This document shows positions 23,890 to 36,100 of a stretch of 48,233 nt of DNA, piece after piece. The stretch comes from Hirudo medicinalis (taxonomy: Eukaryota; Annelida; Clitellata; Hirudinida; Hirudinidae). How positions within the stretch are numbered: the stretch's first letter is position 1; every line of letters begins with the position of its first letter. The translations under genes were made by a program, and so were the position numbers. The notes under the pieces are model-generated. The model was not told the origin of the DNA and did not search any database. It worked only from the letters and a program-made list of their open reading frames with translations. The stretch is taken from assembly GCA_011800805.1 (NCBI GenBank), contig MPNW01000221.1:84616-132848 (forward strand), written 5' to 3'.

Positions 23890-24440
23890 GATAAAGATGT
23901 AATTCTGAGACTGTTTAAAGTTTTGTTGAGCCTACATCTTGAGTATTGCTTGGAATATTGCACCCAAGTTTGGAATCCACATTTGAAAAATAATCTGAAA
24001 GTGTTGGAGCGAGTGCAAAGAAAGGCAACCAGGATGATAAAAGGATTAGGAAAGTTGAATTATGAGGAAATATTAAAAAATTATCAGCTGACAACCCTGG
24101 AGAAGCAGAGATGACATTGAGACTTTCAAAATTTTATCGGGAAGGGAAGGACTCAACAGTTTTTCGAAGCCACAAAAAGTGCTTCCACTGTAGGACACCA
24201 GTGTAACTTATATAGGAAGATTTCGGGAATCTTAAAAAGTAATTGCTTTAGGACAAGGGTGGTTTCCCTGTGGAATAAATTAGATAAGCAAACCATTCAG
24301 TTATAAATAAATTTAAGATAGGCCTGGGTAAATATGGATCTTCGAAACTTCATTTTTATTAAACATTTTTATTATAGTATTACATTACGTTATTATACAT
24401 CTTAATTATAGTAAATAATTGTTATGTTACATTATTTTTT
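23890..24440 (+). mobile_element. LINE 3' fragment (end of reverse transcriptase ORF)
   Basis: The frame at 23,923-24,114 reads LHLEYCLEYCTQVWNPHLKN, LKVLERVQRKATRMIKGLGK and LTTLEKQR, the conserved C-terminal stretch of CR1/L2-type LINE proteins. Downstream sequence continues in shifted frames (IETFKILSGREG). An AT-rich tail with TTACATTACGTTAT lies at about 24,375-24,400. It is 5'-truncated and dead. Confidence 0.75.
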
Positions 24441-24568
24441 TGCTTGGTTCTCTCAAAGCTTAAAAACCTAAAGATAGATCAGCTTGAAACATTTGTTGGA
24501 AATAAGCATTTAGCATCTAAACAATTTTGATTTCAAATTTAAAACATTTCACATTTTTACAAATGCAG

Positions 24569-25452
24569 CTCGAGAGTTGCGCAAGAACACGTACCTCGAA
24601 GCAGACCCATGCACAGATTTCTTTCAATTTACCTGTGGAAATTTCCTAAAAATGAGATACCAATTGGCAAGTCAGAAATAAGTCCTCATGTTGACTCTAA
24701 AAAATATTTGAGCCAGAACCTGAAAAGTTAGTCAATGTTTTTATTTGAAATCTACAGAAAATTTATCTCCTCCATAACCCTCTCTTAAGATATTTTGGAA
24801 AGTCCACTCAGTGAGACTAAATTAAATTTTGCAAAACAAAAAAAAATGTCTTATCATTCATGCATTAATACAAGCAAATACTTTTTTAGTATGTTTTTAA
24901 TGAAAGCTGTTGAATTGAGCTCTAAACGAATTTGTTTTGTAATTCAGCGGCCCTTGACATTGGCGGATTAAAATCCTTAAAGGAAATATTAAAAACGTTT
25001 TGGTGGCCGGCCTTTAATAGAAGGAGATAAGTGGAATGAAGAAGATAACAATTTGACGATGATCATGACGAAGTTACAGTTGTATGGAATTTGGGGATTT
25101 TATCAATTTGGGGGAAGTTATCCCAGTCGTGAGTATTTTTTAAAATCACGCATGAAAACAAATACATTATGACATAAGACATCTTTTGTGCTAATGTGGC
25201 CTTAAAATACTTGAAACATTCTTCATTGAAGTATATCAAAAACAAGTGTCCCATTGAAATGTTATGTAACAATTTTATTTTATTTTTTTAAACAAAAATC
25301 ATCACATTCAAAATTATAGCAATTAATAAATCATCACAAATTACTGAAACAGGATTAACATGTCTCTGAAGAACTTTAAATCTTTTTCCAAAGCTTTCAA
25401 ATGCAAGACCAATTCTGAAATGAATATCTCCGAGCGATGTAGAGAATTGTGA
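24569..25452 (+). pseudogene. broken M13 (neprilysin-like) copy C
   Basis: Three blocks match the gene A and B models. After the acceptor AAATGCAG, 24,569 onwards encodes EADPCTDFFQFTCGN, equivalent to exon 3. A one-base shift then occurs within GGAAATTTCCTAAAAATGAG, after which KNEIPIGKSEIS follows. A second block at about 24,957-25,130 matches exon 5 (IEGDKWNEED) but has a one-base insertion in the TTTTGGTGG that should encode FGG. The last exon (about 25,358-25,452) is intact ([20 protein letters not shown]), but the terminal Trp is replaced so it ends CREL-stop. Exons 6 to 20, including the zinc motif, are missing between 25,140 and 25,350. Exon 1 was not found. Confidence 0.85.
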
Positions 25453-25689
25453 CAGGACAATCGTGAAATAAAATCTTGAATAAACTTTATTTAACTTATA
25501 TAAAATTGTATAAAATACTAATCTCCCTCGAAAACCATTTTAAATACATACAAATAAAATTCATAAATGATGTACATTTTAAAATTTACCGATTTATTCG
25601 ATTCATAAATGACATTCATTTTTAGTAATTTATTTAATAAAATACCAGTCTCCTTCGATAACCATTCAAAACCTCAAATTAATATCCAT

Positions 25690-25870
25690 AAACGACATTG
25701 TTGTGACGTGCAGTACTGATATGGACTGTACTGGTTTCATACATTGGGAGTTGTTTTCAGAATTCTAGAGATTAGAATCTAGACTCTCATATGGTACGTT
25801 TGAGTTGGTAATTGTCGCGTTGTCTGGTATTTAATAGTTGTCGAAATAATACTGAGTTTAAAAAAATATT
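25690..25870. repeat. 3' flank shared with the M13 unit at 39.5 kb
   Basis: About 150 bases around TTGGGAGTTGTTTTCAGAAT and AATTGTCGCGTTGTCTGGTA, then TTTAATAGTTGTCGAAATAA, match 39,545-39,680. Both lie just downstream of an M13 3' end. It is paralogous flank of the tandem unit, or a repeat carried with it. Confidence 0.75.
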
Positions 25871-25874
25871 AACA

Positions 25875-28800
25875 TAACATAACATTTATTTATAGTGGTT
25901 TAAGGAGACTAATGTCTGTGATAATCCACTACTTCTTTTTTAATCATTATCCAAATTTCGATAATCGTATTTTAAATATTACCACCGAATCTGAATATAT
26001 TGTCTTTTCATCAAGCTTATTCCAAAAATTAATTACTCGTGTGCTGAAGTAATTATTCTTGAGAGTGCCGGTTACTTTTCTGTAAAGCTTACATCCATGC
26101 CCTCTCGTGGAACTTTGGTGGCCTCAAAGAAATGTTCAGGTTTTAAATTATCTCTCCCTGTTAAAATCTTGAACGTTTCCATGAGATCACCTCTACTTAT
26201 TTTCTAAATTTGTAAGCTTACATCTTCTTAATCTCTCTACATAACTCAAATTTCCTATATCCTTAATCGTCCTTGTTGCTCTTCTCTGTACCCTTTCCAA
26301 AGTTTCAATATCCTTCTTCAAGTGATTCCATACTTGATTGCAATATTCCAGATGGGGTCTCACCAATGCTTTATATAGCTCCAACACGATGCTTTTCTCT
26401 CTGCTGACCACTGTTCTCTTAATCATACCTAACCCCCTCAGTTAGGTAATCATACCTATAACACCCTCTTTGCTCTCTTAGCAGCTTCTGCACATTGTAT
26501 TGTGGATTTCCCACTCTCATGCATAATCACTCCCAGATCTCTTTCTTGTTTAACACACGTCCCCCAAACTCATATTCTACTTTATTCCTACTTCCCATAT
26601 GCTTGACTGAGCACTTACTCACATTGAATAGCATCTGCCACTCCTTTGACCACTTGTATAATTTGCTTAGATCAGTCTGGAATTCATCCACATCCTCTTT
26701 CTTACTGACTTTCCTGCTTACTTTTGTGTTATCTTGTGTTATTTTGTGTTATAGCGAATTTAGAATATTTTCGATGATATTTCCACCGTCAGGATCATTA
26801 ATGTAGACATAACAAATTAAGGGGCCTAGTACAGATCCTTATGGAACACCACTCAGAACAGGTAACCATCCAGAGCAAATTCCTCCCATTCTTACTTTTT
26901 GTCTTCTGATGTGTAACCAATTTATAAGCCAATTTAAAAGTCTACCACTTATACCACATGCAATAAGCTTTTTCTCTAATCGATGGTGTGGTACCTTATC
27001 AAATGCCTTAGCATTCTAAATCTAAATATGCAACATCTACTGATTTCTCCTTGTCAACCCAGTCATACACTTCCTCAAAGAACTCCAACAGGTTTGTGAG
27101 GCATGATCTGTTCCTGGTGAATCCATGCCGACTCTTTCCGATTACCTTATTTCTTTCAAAAAAAATTTGACATGCTTTCCTTGATCATTCTTTCCATTAC
27201 CTTACATGTTATAGAAGTTAGACTCACTGACTTGTAGTTACCAGGTCTGTCTTTACATCCTTTTTTAAATAGTGGAACTACAACTGCATCCTTCCAGTCC
27301 CTTGGTAATTCTCAAGAGTTGAAGGACTTCTTAAACAAATTTGCCAAAGCCTCTCCAATTTCAGCCCTTGTCTCATGAAGAAGTTTTGGATGGATTTTAT
27401 CCACACCAGGAATCTTATCAACTTGTAGTTTTTCTAGCTGCTTAATCACCTCTTCTTTAGTGAATTGTATCTCATCTAACTTAAGCTTTTCCTCTTTTAT
27501 CCTTCTAGATGGCTCTGGTATCTTATCCATTCTTTCTTTAGTAAAAACTGAACTAAAATATTCGTTTAATAGACTTGCTGTTTCTCCCAAAGACTCAACA
27601 GTTTCTCCCTTTTCATTCTTTAATGGTCCAATTCTGTCCCTTACTTTTTGTTTACACCTGTTAATATACCTGAAGAAGCTTTTACTACCACATTTTATGT
27701 TGCTAGCTATCCTACTTTCATATGATGCTAATGCTGTTTTGTTAATTCTGTTAGCTCTATTTCTCTTTTCAATATATTTTTCCCGTATCTTATTTTGACT
27801 TCCTTTTAAATTTATGCCTTCCTGAACTTCTGCTCTTGCCAATGCTTTCACCTTTTTCCAAGCTTTATATTTTGCCCCCTTTTAGCCTTGATTACATCTC
27901 TGGTGATCCATGGTAGTCTTTTATGCAATCTGTTTTGCTTTGGAACATACTTTTTAACTATGTTATTTAACCCTCTCTTAATTATCTCCCAGAATTCTTA
28001 TGCATTAATATCTGCTGTTTTTCTAGTTAGATCGACCTCTGTTATTGCTTTTCTTATTATGTCATAGATAGCCTTAAAAATATTATAAAATGTGTTACTT
28101 CTCTCGCTCGTCTTTCCTTTCCAATAGGTATGTTCCAACTGAGTATTTGGTCTGATCACTTGTTCCAAAATGCTCTCCAACCGTCAGATCTTCCACCACA
28201 ATCCTCAGTTGTCAGAATCAGGTCCAGTTTGTTTAGTCCCCCAGTTGGATCTTGAATATGCTGGAAAAGAAAAGCATCGCTTACAATTTAAGACATTTAT
28301 ATCCTCAGGCCTCTCTCCTGTTCCACTCAAAATGATAATTAAAATCTCCCATTATTAATGCTGGCACTTTACTGCTTCTCCTAATTCCTTCATAGAGATT
28401 CCTGTATCATCTTTAGAGTTTGGTGGTCTGTAACATACATCAGCCAGCAATTTGAAATTATCTAAATAAATGTCACACCACAAGCTTTCCTTAAATGTCT
28501 CAAATTGAAAATCCTCCCTTATTACAGCCATTATACAATTCTTAGCATAAAGTATTACTCCTCCAGCTTCGGGACCAGATTCCTTTTGTCCGTCTGTCTT
28601 TTCTCAGTAGCATCGGTCAAGCATTAATTCACGGTTTTGGATACTTTCCTTAGCCCATGTCTCTGCAAAACCTATAAGATCAAGATTCTCCTCTTAGCAA
28701 TTAGTTCAAGTTCTGCTCTCTTTTCTTTGCTCACTATACTCCTTGCATTTGCATAAACACATTTTACTCTTTTGCTGGCTCCTTTATCTGTACTTACATG

Positions 28801-29620
28801 GAAAGTCTTTAGCATACCACCTCTTTCCCTTCTTGTTTTGATATTTGCTCCTTTATATCTTTGGAGTGTTTTCTCATTTTCACAATTCTCATGTTGCCTG
28901 GCAACCCTTTTACCTTGAATACCCATTTCCCCGATGTACTCTTGCTTTTCTTTATCTTTAGCTTCTAATACTAGTGTCCTAGATTGTTCTCTTTCCTCTG
29001 ACGTCATATCATGAGTCGCCGAAATTATGCTATACTTATAATTATAATTATGCTATCATTAGCATTTCTCAGCTTGAAAAGGGATTCCATTATTGAATTC
29101 TTGAGTGTCCTTTCTCTTAGTTCGATCAGCGTCTTTATTCTTTTTCTGCCCAAGTTTTTGATGTGGCTGGATACTACTTCTGACCATTTAGGCTTTAGCT
29201 TGTCCTCTACTTTCTTTGACAGCCCTGAGGGAATGGCTTTGACTTCTTGTTTGAGCTTTGTTATTTCTTTCTCCATTTCCACTACTTGTTTGTTTCCCAT
29301 TTCCTTCCTTCAGTTCCAGCTTGAGCTTTGACCTCTTCTAGATTGGCAATTTGCTCAACTTCAGCAGTTTCTTTAATTTCTGTGATATTAGTCTTCAAGC
29401 TTACTACAATTTTCTCTAAATCTGAAATTTTGATGGATAGACTGTTGACCACTTTCTTCATTTCGGTTCTCGCCCGGCATCCAAAACAGATAGAATCGGC
29501 GTCCAAACTTTCATTCGTATCATACATTCGACATTTTTCACACATTTTCCAGTCTCTTCCACATGCCATTTTAGCCTCTTGTAAGTCGAATGTTTGTACC
29601 ACGAGCGATGAGCGATTTTA
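25875..29620 (-). mobile_element. nearly full-length CR1/L2-like LINE, inactive
   Basis: Read from the minus strand. ORF1 starts at 29,602 with a C-x2-C ... C-x2-C finger (CEKC, CFGC) followed by a coiled coil and a frameshift near 29,290. ORF2 holds an APE-type endonuclease: ANARSI at about 28,750, then YRPP, GDFN at about 28,360 and SDH at about 28,150. The reverse transcriptase includes NEYFSSVFTKE (about 27,560), DWKDAVVVPLFKKG and KVMERMIKE (27,300-27,180), and SVLGP at about 26,835. A stop replaces the Gln in GVPQGS, and the FADD region is frameshifted. The conserved end HLEYCNQVWN and LERVQRRATR is at 26,200-26,350. The 3' end carries an ATGTT-type tail at about 25,875-25,890. Multiple stops make it dead. 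Confidence 0.88.
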
Positions 29621-29639
29621 TCATAGTAAAGTCAACATC

Positions 29640-30174
29640 TGTATGTTTTATTAGATAGCCATCAAAACTATTTGATCAAACCAATAAAATGCAATAAAAT
29701 AGAATACAATATAAAAGTTTTGTAAACTATTTTAAAGTAGAAATTTATTATTCTTATGGATCTACAGGCGGGTAGCAGCTGTAAAATCAACTTTATCCCA
29801 GTGAGGCAGATTCAGTGACAAGCGGTAATATATCAATTACTTTAATTATTAAATAAAAATACAACAATGATTCTACATAAATTGCAATACTGTAATTGAT
29901 ATTATCATGCAAAAATAATTATTAATTAATAAATTGTGAGTAAATATTATTGTTATTATGTTGGGTTAATTCATTTGCTTCCTTGTTACTTCGGCGATTA
30001 TTCTAAATCAATAACTGAATAAGTAGCTAGAACCTAATTAATATAATTGCTTTGCAGTTAAGTTGAATGATCGAAAATCATTTGCGTTTGAGTATCGTAT
30101 TCGTGACAAGACATGAAATTTCTGTATATTTATTACACGTATTTGTCCAAGTGTCACCGGTTAAGGTTCGAGTT
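29640..30174 (+). promoter_or_regulatory. 5' flank of M13 copy A, conserved with copy B
   Basis: Sequence from 29,640 matches that from 40,645 (TCAAAACTATTTGATCAAAC versus TCAAAACTATTCGATCATAC), and 29,800-30,174 matches 41,420-41,798. In copy B about 650 bases intervene between the two blocks. It should contain the promoter. A TTTGCAG just before 30,058 could be a 5' UTR acceptor. No individual element is certain. Confidence 0.5.
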
Positions 30175-33100
30175 ATGGCCTATTTTCGCATTTTCCTAGC
30201 CGTCACATTGATTAATTTTATTTATGGTTTGTGCAAAAGTTTTAATGCATTAAATATTAACCGAGTTATTACACCATGTTTCTTTATTAAATAAGTGAAA
30301 TTCTTGTTAACGTTCAAACAAGAGATCGTTGAATAATCGAATCAGAGTCGTCAGTGCCTGATTTTGAATCGGATTCAATGATTTTTAAGCTTTTCAGATG
30401 AGTTTACTGCTTCGCAATCGCAGATCAGTTATGCCAAAAATAACCAAAATCTTCCGTTTTATTTTATTTTTTTATTTCTTTCTTCTTGACTTTCTGATTA
30501 GTTTTAATTTTTTTAGACGTGTAATTCTGCAATATTTCTCCAGTTAAATTGAAGTTACATTTTTTTGTGACAAAACAATTTTGATCGGAATCATGGAAAA
30601 CAATTGATTTTTTAAAACAATTATTTTATATAAAAAATCTCGAATAACAAGTGTAAACTGTTTCTGTAAAGTTATAGGAATTTATGTAAAATCAAATAAA
30701 TATTAGCTAAATGACCAATCGTTATCAAATCTTTAATTTGCAGTTGTTTTTGCTGTACCTGTTAATTTGACAATTAGCTTGAAGTTGAGAAATAAGAAAC
30801 GTGTAAAAGGTGAAGTTTGAGTGATAACGTTAATCGAATGTTTTTTGAAATACTTTAACAATTAGCTTCGCTTAATTTGCAGTGCCAAACATATGCAATA
30901 CTAAGAATTGCGAGGAATCCGGTAAGTTCTTTTTTTAAAATGTAGGAATTTTCAGCTTACATTACTAGATTAATGTCAAGCTGAGCTTCAGATAATAAAG
31001 CTGTGCTGAGAATAAGATAACTTAGTTTAGCTATTAAACTGAATTCATTTGTTTAACAAGAAAGGTAGACTGTTTAAAGTTCAGTCACATTTAAAATATA
31101 GCAAATCATTATTTCTTAACTGTGCATTATTAAGAACGGTTCCAAATTAGATGAATAAAATGAGACTCTTAATAACCTACTTCAATAAAATAACATTTTC
31201 ATGCATTAGCAAAAGAATTGTTAGATTACATAGACCTTGGAGCAGATCCTTGCTTGGATTTTTTCAATTTTACTTGTGGAAATTACATAAAGAAAGCTTT
31301 ACCAAAAGGAGTATCTAGCAAAGCCACATTGACAGACGTACGCCTGAGTAATATGAAAAAGCTGAAAAGTTGTCGAGTTTTTTTGGTATCATAATTGAAT
31401 TTCTTGTCATTAAAATTTATATTAACTTTTTTTAGGCTTACTGGAAGATCCTATAAACGAAACAGAAGCACATTTTATAAAACAAACAAAAACATATTAC
31501 AAATATTGCATGAATTCAAGTACTAATTTTATTCTGTTTAATTCCTTATCATTTCTTCATTTTTATGTTATTGTATTGTTTAGCATGTTTGCAGATATTC
31601 ATTATTTTTCAAAATGATATAATTTCTTAGGTTATATTAATAAATCCGGTTTACAAGCCATGCAGAAAGCACTAAAGGATTTCGGTGGCTGGCCCATAAT
31701 AGAAGGTGATGAATGGAATGAAGAAAAAATCGATTTGACGTCCATTTTGATAAAATTGCAAGTGCTTGGACTGGTGTCTATTTTTGAGTTAGATATCCAA
31801 ACTAACAAAAAGAATTTCATGATTATGGTGAGTACAATTATATATTTATTAATTGTTTATCAAAATTCGCAGGGCATACTTACACGGCAAGCGGAAAACT
31901 TGAGAAAGAAAACGAAAAACACCAACATAATAAGCTATCGGCAATCGATAAATACTTAGATCGAATTGATCGACACAACATTGGAATCTAGAGGAAATAG
32001 TTGATGTGATGATATCCATGGTTTTTATTTAGCATCGAATTTAGAATTTAGAATTTAAAAATAGATATACATTCGACAATACCTTTTTTATATTATCAAA
32101 AAAAGATTCACTAAAAGATTTTTACTGTTTGAGAAACTTTGTACCTTTGAGAAACTTTGAGAAGCTTTTGAAATTGTTAGGAATGAAGCAAAAGCATTGC
32201 AAATAGAAAGTTTTCAACGGGAGCCTATTTTGAAAATTTTTCTTAACCACTTTGTACCTTTGACAATGTTTAAAAACTCGTAAATAAATAAACTTTTACT
32301 GAGTAAATGTAAACTTTGAAGATATTGTCTTAACGTATTTCCTTTCTTTTCAATCTACCTTAAATCTCACGAATAGTCTCTCTTTTCATTCGGAGGAGCC
32401 CTTTATTTTCCATAATCAGTTGGCTTCAAACACTTATAAAAAAAGTTTTATGTGATATCTTTGGTATTGTACTTTTGCCTTAAGAATATTTATCGCCATG
32501 AAGGTGCAAGCCATTCGTATTTATTAGAACAAAAAAAGAGCTTTATCTTTAAATGTTTTTATTTATTTCATTCATTTCGCAAACGGAAGGACTCGCACGC
32601 AGTAACACCATTCGAAAAGGAAAGGAAAAAAATTATTTAGTGTTCGGAGCAAAAATGCTTAAGCCAATGTGCGGCAACAGAATAGAAAAGTTAGGTACAT
32701 GTTACAAATTTTAAAGGTCAACATGAGCAATCTAAAGGCTATCTGGAGAAATTATAGGCACGACCCAACTCGCAGGCACAGACTTTCGTTATTTGAACAA
32801 AGATTTCCATTGGTAGGGTTAGCTTTAAGGATAAGTTTAGGGGTTGAGTCAGGGTTTTGATGGAGTTGGTTACCAGAAGGGGCTGCCTATGGCTTAGCTT
32901 TTGCCTGTCACTCGGCCAACAATCACCTAAAAGTACTGTAAGAGGTAAAATTAAAACAACATTGTCATAATTCGATTTGTAAAGCTCTTAGTATTAATCT
33001 TATAATGTTCAGCCTTTAACTTTGGCATCCCTTGCGGTCGAATAGGTAGATGGATACAATTTGTCAAGCAGATTGGAGACCGTTCAAATATCGTAAGGAG

Positions 33101-36100
33101 GTTTAAATAATCTTCCATTCCTTAGGCAAGTTATTCATCATGAGAGCCTTGTCAACTAAGTTGCAGAGCATTATAAACATACAAGAATAAACTAGCACAA
33201 GTATCTTGCACTTAGACTTTTATTATTCTTACGCATTAAATTTGTATTTTTTTTAATCATCGCGTGTCATTGGACATCTAATAATTTGGCTCCTTCAGGC
33301 AGCCAATAATGCCACTCCCTCAATCAGCCAATAGAGCTTCTCCATCACTCAGCCAATAAGAGAGCTTCCAGCATTGCCTCCTCTCAGGGCTGCGAGAACG
33401 ATGCCTGCATAAACTGTAGGTTTCGACGCAGGTGGTTGTTGTCCAAATCATCTTGGTTATGCAACGGAATTTAATCAAATATATATATATATAAATTAAT
33501 AAAACAAACAAATATATACATATTAACTATTTAACTATTTTACAAACCACATAGCTCGAGAGGCCTGGCATCACTTTTCCCCGTGGATCATACAATAGGA
33601 AATTTCCGGATGGATGGATGCTGGATGAATTAAGTAATCTTATCCTAAACGTGAGCCTTCATCTTGGAAGAATGAAAAAGAATAAGAGAATTACAGACTC
33701 TGCCAACGACATCGTTCAATTTGAAGAAAAAATTGTTCATGTAAAGAATGCTCAATTGAAATTCCTATTTTACTTTGATCCTTGTTGTCATATTGATTAT
33801 GTTCTTTTACGTCAGTATATGAAAACTAATTAAATTCATAATTAGACTACAGATTTATGTTAAAGTTATTAATAGTATTGGTAATAGAATTAATATTAAA
33901 TAATATTTTTACATAGTGCTCTAACTTTAAGCCACAAACGGAGAAAGATAAAGAAACAGCTTTGTTTCTGGACATTCTCAGGCATATGTTTAAAAGTGTT
34001 TGTAATTTCTATTGAAGATTTTGTTAACAACATTTAATCATAAATTCTAATCTTGCAAACAAAGTTATTTAATCAACTAAATTGTATTTTGCATGTTTTG
34101 TTTCTTTAAAATGTTTGGAGTAAAGTAATATTGGTAATATTAATATTTGGCCCCGGATATGCTGCAGTGGTTTCATATTTGTTGAGAACTCAAAATGTTA
34201 CAGAAATAATTTAATTTGATTATTTAATAATTGATCTAGGTTTTTGACTTTGAAAGTTTCTTTAAATCCGTATTTAAACAAGTCAATGTGTACATCAAAT
34301 CTGACGAAATAATCGGAATTTTTAGTAAACCCTACTTCCAATGTTTATCGGTCCTAATGAAAAATACTCCTAAAAGGTACTTGCCATTGAACTTTTGAAA
34401 TTTTATTCATAAAATCTTTCTTATTTCAGAAATGTCGTTAATTTTTTGTTATGGAAAATGATTCAAAAATCATTATTTGCAATGCCAAGCATATTTATGG
34501 AAATGGAAGAGAATTTCAATAAGGTTTGTTTCAACAATTATCAAATATGAGCTATTTGAATTTAATTAACATATATGGAAATTTGTAAAACTATGAAATA
34601 TAGCCAATGTTATATCCTTTTTACAATCAGATTACTAGATTGAAACCAGTTCCATCACGCTGGTACGATTGTGTTGAAATAATACACGAAGATATGTATC
34701 AATTCGTTGCTCATATGTTTATAAAGAAATATTTTAATCGCTCAACCAAAATCAAGGTAAAAGTGACTTTTTGGATCAGCTGTAAATTAGTCAAGTTCAA
34801 AATAATCTGTCATTTTCCAAAAATTTATTCTGACAAATTAAACTAATATTATAAGTGATTAAACTGGCAGGTTTTAAGGTTTATACGAGAATTAAAAAAC
34901 GCTTTTAGAAAATTGATATCATACCAAAGGTGGCTCGAGCCAAAAACAAAAGCTGCAGCTATTTCAAAGGTAAGTTTATATGTGTCATTATAACCATTAC
35001 CGTCGTTATTATTATCATTAATAATGGATGTCTTAAGTTGTCAATTTAAAATTACAAATTTATTAAAAAGCTGAATTATTTTTAGCTGGACCATATGAGA
35101 GATAATGTAGGTTATCCAGATCAGTTGGAGGATGAAAAACATTTAGAGGATATGTTCAACAAGGTTAAAGAATTTTCTCCTAGCCGCTTTGTAATCATAG
35201 TATTCAATTGTTATCTTGACACAACAATCCATGGCAATAATCTATAGAAGATTATCGTAATCTAAATCTATTCGCTTGATGTTGGTGACCGAGGCTGGGG
35301 CTGACTACGATATTTTACAAATATAGGATAATGATATTTATTTATATTTGAGGCCACCAAAAGCAGTTCCACAAGGGGGCATGGATATAAGCTATACAGG
35401 AAAGCAAACTGGTACTCTTAAGAATAATTACTTCAGCACGAGAGTAGTTAATCTGTGGGTCAGGCTTGATGAAGAGACAATATATTCAGATTCAGTGGAA
35501 TTATATAAAATAGAACTATCGAAATTTGGATATTGAATTAAAAAAGAGTGGATTATCATACAGTTATTAACTCACTAAAAAGCAATGATATGTTATGTAG
35601 GTTATCTTATTTCACTCAAAGATTTAGCTTTTTCTCGCGACATTATAAAAAGATCAATTCCTCGCAAACATTTCTATCAGTTACAATCTAAATCTACTAA
35701 TAATATTCAATTTTTATTAGATGGACTTCAATGGTCGGCCATTACTGGATGTATTTTATATATCCAGATACATAAAAATGAAAGAATTCACGAAATCCTT
35801 GGGATCCAAAGTGGATCTAAACACGTTAGGCTTTTTAAAATTGTCAAAATTTACTTTGTTTATTGAATATGGATTTACATTAAATAATACATTAACAAAA
35901 TTTAAATTCAAATTGCTTCAAGAAAACAAAATTTTTCAGAATGGATTTGCCAGTAACCACTATCAATGCTCTTTATCTACTTAAGAAAAATAAAATAGGT
36001 AGCTGCTTCTTCAAAAATTATATACTTTAGTAAATAATAAATGTAATACTTAATTGGATAATTAATTTCAAGAGTTCCCCGCTGGCATTTTGGTGCCGCC

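Noticed and set aside
27460..27798. Plus-strand hydrophobic frame resembling a membrane protein
   Set aside because: It is the reverse of the LINE ORF2 coding strand. The other plus frames at 26,495-26,806 and 29,011-29,654 are rejected for the same reason.
30067..30174. Upstream in-frame ATG that would add 36 residues to M13 copy A
   Set aside because: Copy B has ATA at that place and a one-base length change before the main ATG, so the extension is not shared. Translation from 30,175 gives a normal signal peptide.
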